From: Prolixibacteraceae bacterium
GTDB taxonomy: Bacteria > Bacteroidota > Bacteroidia > Bacteroidales > Prolixibacteraceae
Length of the DNA stretch: 10,041 nucleotides
Reading direction: 5' to 3'
NCBI GenBank assembly: GCA_003537645.1
Contig: DPRM01000068.1
Span: 15,542-25,582 of the forward strand
Under the pieces are notes generated by a model. It saw only the letters and a list, made by a program, of their open reading frames with translations, was not told the DNA's origin and made no database searches. Positions 6,143 through 10,041 of this stretch are shown one piece after another (the stretch's first letter is position 1; every line of letters starts with the position of its first letter). The translations under genes and the position numbers were made by a program.

Positions 6143-8332
6143 TTATTTTACAAACAACAGTTCTCTGTATTTTGGCAATGGCCACAATTCGTTGTCAACA
6201 ATCAGCTCAAGTTTGTCGATGTGATAACGAATATCGTCGAGATAAGGTCTTACGCTTTTTTCGTAAGCATACGCTTTTTCTTTTTCACCTTCGATGACAT
6301 TTGCGGTTTTGCGGGCCTCTATCATTTCTTTCACTTTGGCTTTGATAGATGAAACGTGACCTCCAATTTCCCGGATTAGTTCGATACGGCCTTCGGCAAG
6401 TGATTTATATTCTTCGTCGTTGAATACAATTTTCAGGTTTTTAACATTTTCAAGCAACATCGATTGGTACTCAATTGCTGTAGGCACAATGTGGTTGATT
6501 GCCAGATCACCTAAAACGCGTGCTTCGATCTGGATTTTCTTGGTGTATTTTTCCAATTCAACTTCAACGCGGCCTTCAAGTTCTCTTTCGCTTAACACTC
6601 CCAACTTACTGTACATTTCAACAACGCGTTTGTCGTGAAGCGACTCCAGTGAAGTTGGTACGCTGGTAATATTAGACAAACCGCGGCGGGCTGCTTCAAT
6701 TTTCCATTCTTCGCTGTACCCGTTTCCGTCGAAACGGATTGGTTTTGATTCGATGATGAGTTTTTTCAGTATCTGGAAAATGGCTTCGTCTTTTTTAACT
6801 CCACCTTCAACCAATTTATCAACTTCAGCTTTAAATTTCACAAGCTGATCGGCAACGGCAGTATTTAAAGCAATCATTGCAGAAGCACAGTTTGCAGAAG
6901 ATCCAACTGCGCGGAATTCGAAACGGTTCCCGGTAAATGCAAATGGAGAAGTACGGTTACGGTCGGTATTGTCAAGAATGATTTCAGGAATACGACCAAT
7001 ATTTAATTTGAGTGCGGTTTTTTCATCCGGAGTCATTTTACGGTCAACTACAGCAACTTCCATCAGGTCTAACATCTTGCTGATTTCAGTTCCAAGGAAT
7101 GCAGAAATGATTGCAGGCGGAGCTTCGTTTGCACCAAGACGATGAGTGTTTGGAGCAGTCAGAATGCTGGCGCGCAACATGTCTTGGTTTACATGCAATG
7201 CTTTCATGGTATTGATCACGAAAGTAAGGAACTGTAAGTTCGATTTTGGATTTTTCCCGGGCGAATAAAGATTAACGCCGGTATCGGTAGTTAATGACCA
7301 GTTGTTGTGTTTACCTGATCCGTTGATTCCTGCAAATGGTTTTTCGTGGAAAAGAACGGCGAAATTATGACGACGCGCTATCTTTTTCATTAAATCCATG
7401 ATCATCTGATTGTGATCATTCGCCAGGTTTAATTCTTCGTAGATCGGAGCAAGCTCAAACTGGTTTGGTGCAACTTCGTTGTGGCGGGTTTTTACCGGAA
7501 TACCTAATTTGTATGCTTCATTTTCCAGATCTTCCATGAAACGGAAAACACGAGTTGGGATCGAACTGAAATAATGGTCGTCTAATTGCTGATCTTTAGA
7601 TGCAGAGTGTCCCATCAAAGTACGTCCTGTTAACATCAGGTCGGGACGGGCCATGAACAAGGCTTCGTCAACAAGGAAATATTCCTGTTCCCAACCTAAA
7701 TTGGTATTTACCTTGGTAACATTTTTATCGAACATTTGGCAAACTTCGGTAGCAGCTTTGTCGATAGCAGAAATTGCCCGTAGTAAAGGTGTTTTATAGT
7801 CGAGTGCTTCTCCGGTATATGAAATAAAAATTGTTGGGATTGTTAATGTGTTGTCAACAATAAATGCTGGAGATGAAGGATCCCATGCTGTATAACCGCG
7901 GGCTTCGAAAGTCTGACGGATACCTCCGCTTGGGAACGAAGATGCATCTGGTTCCTGCTGTGAAAGCATTGATCCTGACAATGATTCAACAACGCCACCG
8001 TTTTCGCCGTGAACAACAAACGCATCATGTTTTTCGGCAGTACCATCAGTTAGCGGATGAAACCAGTGAGTAATGTGAGTCGCTCCGTTTTCGAGCGCCC
8101 ATGCTTTCATGCCTTGCGCTACCTGATCTGCCATTTTGCGGTCGATCGGAGTTCCATTGTCAACAGCATCTATTACTGCTTTGTAGGCTTCTTTCGATAG
8201 GTATTTCTTCATTTTTGGACGATCGAAAACGTTCTTGCCATAAAAGTCAGAAACGAGGTTTTCTTCACGTTTAACATCTACAGGTTTTCTTGTAAGAACT
8301 TCTTCAAGAGCTCTAAATCTGAATTTTGCCAT
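6143..8332 (-). CDS. glnN: Glutamine synthetase type III
   Basis: Cytoplasmic ATP-dependent synthesis of glutamine from glutamate and ammonia. At 729 residues it has the size of the type III class (GSIII, first described in Bacteroides fragilis) rather than the roughly 470 residues of type I. The class signature is clear: an N-terminal GSIII-specific region (about 1-150, with GSMLSQQEPDASSFPSGGIR); metal-binding GWEQEYF with Glu215 and Glu217; KTRHNEVAPNQFELAP at 281-296 with Glu286 and Glu293; the ATP/glutamate-site GINGSGKHNNWSL with His342; RLGANEAPPAI at 398-408; and NRTSPFAF plus NRFEFRAVGSS at 459-479. The helical C-terminal extension, 500-729, is complete. Upstream lies an A/T-rich 313-base gap with a candidate -7 element, and downstream a clear terminator, so it is monocistronic. 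No other nitrogen genes (glnB, amtB, gltBD) are in view. The start is supported by the conserved MAKFRFRALEEV opening. Confidence 0.98.
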   Translation of the reverse strand: MAKFRFRALEEVLTRKPVDVKREENLVSDFYGKNVFDRPKMKKYLSKEAYKAVIDAVDNGTPIDRKMADQVAQGMKAWALENGATHITHWFHPLTDGTAEKHDAFVVHGENGGVVESLSGSMLSQQEPDASSFPSGGIRQTFEARGYTAWDPSSPAFIVDNTLTIPTIFISYTGEALDYKTPLLRAISAIDKAATEVCQMFDKNVTKVNTNLGWEQEYFLVDEALFMARPDLMLTGRTLMGHSASKDQQLDDHYFSSIPTRVFRFMEDLENEAYKLGIPVKTRHNEVAPNQFELAPIYEELNLANDHNQMIMDLMKKIARRHNFAVLFHEKPFAGINGSGKHNNWSLTTDTGVNLYSPGKNPKSNLQFLTFVINTMKALHVNQDMLRASILTAPNTHRLGANEAPPAIISAFLGTEISKMLDLMEVAVVDRKMTPDEKTALKLNIGRIPEIILDNTDRNRTSPFAFTGNRFEFRAVGSSANCASAMIALNTAVADQLVKFKAEVDKLVEGGVKKDEAIFQILKKLIIESKPIRFDGNGYSEEWKIEAARRGLSNITSVPTSLESLHDKRVVEMYSKLGVLSERELEGRVEVELEKYTKKIQIEARVLGDLAINHIVPTAIEYQSMLLENVKNLKIVFNDEEYKSLAEGRIELIREIGGHVSSIKAKVKEMIEARKTANVIEGEKEKAYAYEKSVRPYLDDIRYHIDKLELIVDNELWPLPKYRELLFVK

Positions 8333-8400
8333 AATTTTTAAAATTTAATCGTTTATATTTTTGTTAAAGTCTTTCTACTTTTTTTGAAATTTTGATGAAA

Positions 8401-8408
8401 CAAAAATA
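8401..8408 (-). promoter_or_regulatory. Candidate Bacteroidota -7 promoter element for glnN
   Basis: Read on the minus strand this is TATTTTTG, an exact match to the Bacteroidetes -7 consensus TAnnTTTG, 68 bases upstream of the glnN ATG. At the expected 19-21 base spacing there is no TTG -33 element; an A/T palindrome sits there instead. Because the region is very A/T-rich, a match can arise by chance. Confidence 0.35.
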
Positions 8409-8427
8409 TATAAAAATTGAAATGCAT

Positions 8428-8441
8428 CTATAAAAATATAG
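8428..8441. repeat. 14-base palindrome upstream of the candidate glnN -7 element
   Basis: CTATA at 8428-8432 and TATAG at 8437-8441 are reverse complements flanking AAAA. Its near edge is 19 bases upstream of the -7 match, where a -33 element or an operator would lie. The G/C ends make it slightly more than simple A/T, but it is a single short copy. Binding by a regulator is only a guess. Confidence 0.3.
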
Positions 8442-8549
8442 GTTATTAAATAAAAATTTACAATTAATTTAGAATGTTGCCCAAAAAATATCGGTATTGG
8501 CAGGAAAAAGTATATAAAATTCGAAAAGTTGATGTTTTTAGGTTTTTTC

Positions 8550-8576
8550 ATTAATGCAAATAGGTTTGCAATTAAT
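8550..8576. repeat. Imperfect inverted repeat in the glnN-helicase gap
   Basis: ATTAATGCAAA (8550-8560) and TTTGCAATTAAT (8565-8576) are reverse complements apart from one extra base in the right arm, with a 4-base centre (TAGG). It has no adjoining U-tract in either direction, so it does not look like a terminator. It could be a protein-binding dyad or an RNA hairpin near the 3' end of a read-through helicase transcript. Confidence 0.4.
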
Positions 8577-8581
8577 AGTAC

Positions 8582-8623
8582 AAAAAAAACATCCTACACG
8601 GTTTTAAGCTGTAGGATGTTTTT
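8582..8623 (-). terminator. Intrinsic terminator of the DEAD-box helicase gene
   Basis: It lies 22 bases after the helicase stop. Arms 8610-8623 and 8585-8598 form a perfect 14-bp stem (core CATCCTACA/TGTAGGATG) with an 11-nt loop (8599-8609). The A-run at 8582-8589 gives eight U on the minus strand. Because the right arm ends in five T, it could also stop plus-strand transcription, but no plus-strand gene is nearby. Confidence 0.9.
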
Positions 8624-8645
8624 GATAGCAGATAATGATATGTTT

Positions 8646-9878
8646 TTACTTTCGCTTCTTCTTAGTTGTTTTCTTGTTGGTCACTTCTTCAAGCATTAGT
8701 GATTTCCAATCGCTCGGATTATCCTCGGACAGATCAATGGTTGCGGTATATTCCTCCTTATCGATAATAAGTACTTTTACTTTTTGATCAAGAAAAGTTT
8801 CAATTTCATCCAGCACTGGCTTTTCTTCAGGGCTGCAAAACGATATTGCCATTCCTTTTCTGACGCCACGGCCAGTTCGTCCCACACGGTGGACGTAATT
8901 CTCGGCGACTTCGGGCAGGTCGTAATTAATCACATAATCAACATCCGGAATATCAATACCTCTTGCACTAACATCAGTTGCAATCAGAACTTTAACTTCA
9001 CCCGATCTGAAACGGTTCAATACGTCTATCCGGTCTTTTTGTTCTTTGTCGCCATGAATAGTGATGCTTTTAATGTCAACCCTTTCCATTGCCTTAAATA
9101 CTCTTTCAGCCCTGACTTTGGTTCTGACAAATACCAGAATCTTTGAATCAGGTTTTTCCTTCACCAGGCGTTCCAGAAAAAAGCGCTTGTCATCCATGTC
9201 AATCATTGCTACGGAATGGGTAACATTTTTTGCCACCGGATTTTTTGGAGATATTTCTATTCTGATGGGGTTTGTTACCAACGAATAAGCTAATTCCTTA
9301 ATTTCAGGACTAATAGTAGCAGAGAAAAACAAGGTTTGCCTGTTCTTTGGAAGATAGTGAATCAATTGCCTGATATCTTTTATAAAACCAAGTGCGAGCA
9401 TGTGGTCGGCTTCGTCGAGCACTAAAATTTGAATTTTGTCGAGCAGAAGATGCCCCTGGCTTACCAGATCAAACATTCGTCCGGGAGTAGCCACCAGGAT
9501 GTCAACGCCGTTTTTTAGCGTCGAAATCTGAGGATCCTGATCGACACCACCGAAAATACAGGCAGTTTTAACTCTGGTATGCTGGCCAATTGTTTGAAAG
9601 ACTTCCGTAATCTGCAGAGCTAGTTCGCGGGTGGGAACCATCACCAGGCAATAAATATATTCGCTGCGACTGTTGTTTTTTAATTGATGAATGATGTCGA
9701 TAACAGGAATAGCAAATGCCGCTGTTTTTCCGGTGCCAGTTTGTGCAATTGCAAGTATGTCATCACCTTTCAGAATAGGGCTGATGGCTTTGTATTGAAT
9801 GTCGGTGGGGCGGCGAAAGCCTGAAGCAAGCAGGTTTTTTTTTATTTCCGGAGAAATGCGGTAATCTTCAAATTTCAT
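8646..9878 (-). CDS. DEAD-box ATP-dependent RNA helicase (RhlE-like)
   Basis: ATP-dependent RNA unwinding in the cytoplasm, of the type used in ribosome assembly, RNA decay or cold adaptation. The chosen start gives 410 residues. All core motifs are present in order: Q motif GFRRPTDIQ (20-28), motif I AQTGTGKT (45-52), Ia PTRELA (82-87), Ib TPGR (131-134), II DEAD (155-158), III SAT (186-188), V ARGID (305-309) and VI HRVGRTGR (330-337). The lysine-rich tail (NKKTTKKKRK) is typical of RNA-binding extensions in this group. The frame extends 11 codons further upstream to 9911. I prefer the ATG at 9876-9878 because MKFEDYRISPEIKKNLLASG is the usual opening of the family, while the extra residues (MFLCTEKLICT) have no family character. 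It is monocistronic, with its own terminator. The subfamily is uncertain; no RNA-specific accessory domain is visible. Confidence 0.95.
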   Translation of the reverse strand: MKFEDYRISPEIKKNLLASGFRRPTDIQYKAISPILKGDDILAIAQTGTGKTAAFAIPVIDIIHQLKNNSRSEYIYCLVMVPTRELALQITEVFQTIGQHTRVKTACIFGGVDQDPQISTLKNGVDILVATPGRMFDLVSQGHLLLDKIQILVLDEADHMLALGFIKDIRQLIHYLPKNRQTLFFSATISPEIKELAYSLVTNPIRIEISPKNPVAKNVTHSVAMIDMDDKRFFLERLVKEKPDSKILVFVRTKVRAERVFKAMERVDIKSITIHGDKEQKDRIDVLNRFRSGEVKVLIATDVSARGIDIPDVDYVINYDLPEVAENYVHRVGRTGRGVRKGMAISFCSPEEKPVLDEIETFLDQKVKVLIIDKEEYTATIDLSEDNPSDWKSLMLEEVTNKKTTKKKRK

Positions 9879-10001
9879 AGTACAGATCAATTTTTCGGTA
9901 CAAAGAAACACATTTTTACCGGAATCTGGGATTAACTCTTTTGCCCGGTATGAAGTTCGTATTCGAATTTCTCCTTTAAAAAATAGTACCCGGAAAATAT
10001 C

Positions 10002-10033
10002 AAAAAAAAAGGGAAGCCATTTCTGACTTCCCT
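10002..10033 (-). terminator. Intrinsic terminator of a minus-strand gene beyond the right edge
   Basis: In minus-strand RNA, arms 10024-10033 and 10010-10019 form a 10-bp stem (one G-U wobble at 10017/10026) capped by a GAAA tetraloop of the stable GNRA type (10020-10023). The A-run at 10002-10010 then gives nine U, the first pairing at the stem base. The plus-strand version has a C-A mismatch and no T-run. The gene it serves ends to the right of the window; only a few of its trailing bases are visible. Confidence 0.85.
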
Positions 10034-10041
10034 GTATAATA

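Larger units (their letters stand above)
8333..8645. other. A/T-rich intergenic region between the helicase and glnN
   Basis: 313 bases without a plausible gene. From right to left in the direction of transcription it holds the helicase terminator (8582-8623), an imperfect inverted repeat (8550-8576), a low-complexity A/T stretch, a 14-base palindrome (8428-8441), a candidate glnN -7 element (8401-8408) and a roughly 60-base A/T-rich leader before the glnN ATG. I see no tRNA, riboswitch-like conserved core or convincing small ORF. The two inverted repeats and the promoter are described separately. Confidence 0.6.

Noticed and set aside
9917..9950. TACCGG and CCGGTA inverted pair upstream of the helicase
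   Set aside because: Only 6 bases per arm with a 22-base spacer and no further pairing; too weak for a hairpin or operator call.

Overview
The window looks like chromosomal DNA from a member of the Bacteroidota, possibly a Marinilabiliales/Prolixibacteraceae-type marine or sediment lineage (the order is a guess). Four points support the phylum: a type III glutamine synthetase; a PorE-like lipoprotein combining TPR, PD40 propeller, carboxypeptidase-regulatory and OmpA domains; a family 43 glycosidase with the C-terminal extension usual in Bacteroidetes; and start codons preceded by A/T-rich sequence with no Shine-Dalgarno motif. I see no mobile element, CRISPR array, tRNA or rRNA.

Layout. (a) Positions 2-250 hold the 3' end of an unidentified plus-strand gene, open at the left edge. 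It converges on the rest of the window, where every gene is on the minus strand. (b) 382-2490 is a secreted GH43 glycosidase with a CBM6-like module, followed by its own intrinsic terminator at 303-350. (c) 3899-2751 is a two-gene unit: a PepSY transmembrane protein, then 15 bases later a six-helix membrane protein resembling DUF7010. (d) 5957-3978 is the PorE-like OmpA lipoprotein. (e) 8332-6143 is glnN, with a terminator at 6090-6121. (f) A 313-base A/T-rich gap (8333-8645) carries a candidate glnN promoter, two inverted repeats and the terminator of the next gene. (g) 9878-8646 is a DEAD-box RNA helicase. (h) A terminator at 10002-10033 marks the end of another minus-strand gene beyond the right edge.

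How the genes relate. They read as independent housekeeping and envelope genes rather than one system: nitrogen assimilation (glnN), RNA remodelling (helicase), envelope or type IX secretion scaffold (PorE-like), possible metal- or reductase-related membrane functions (PepSY plus DUF7010-like) and glycan breakdown (GH43, without susC/susD in view). The only likely operon is PepSY-DUF7010, perhaps with read-through from the PorE-like gene because no terminator is visible between them. The most notable non-coding pattern is that three of the four terminators pair fully only in minus-strand RNA, through G-U wobbles. I found no convincing undescribed system here.
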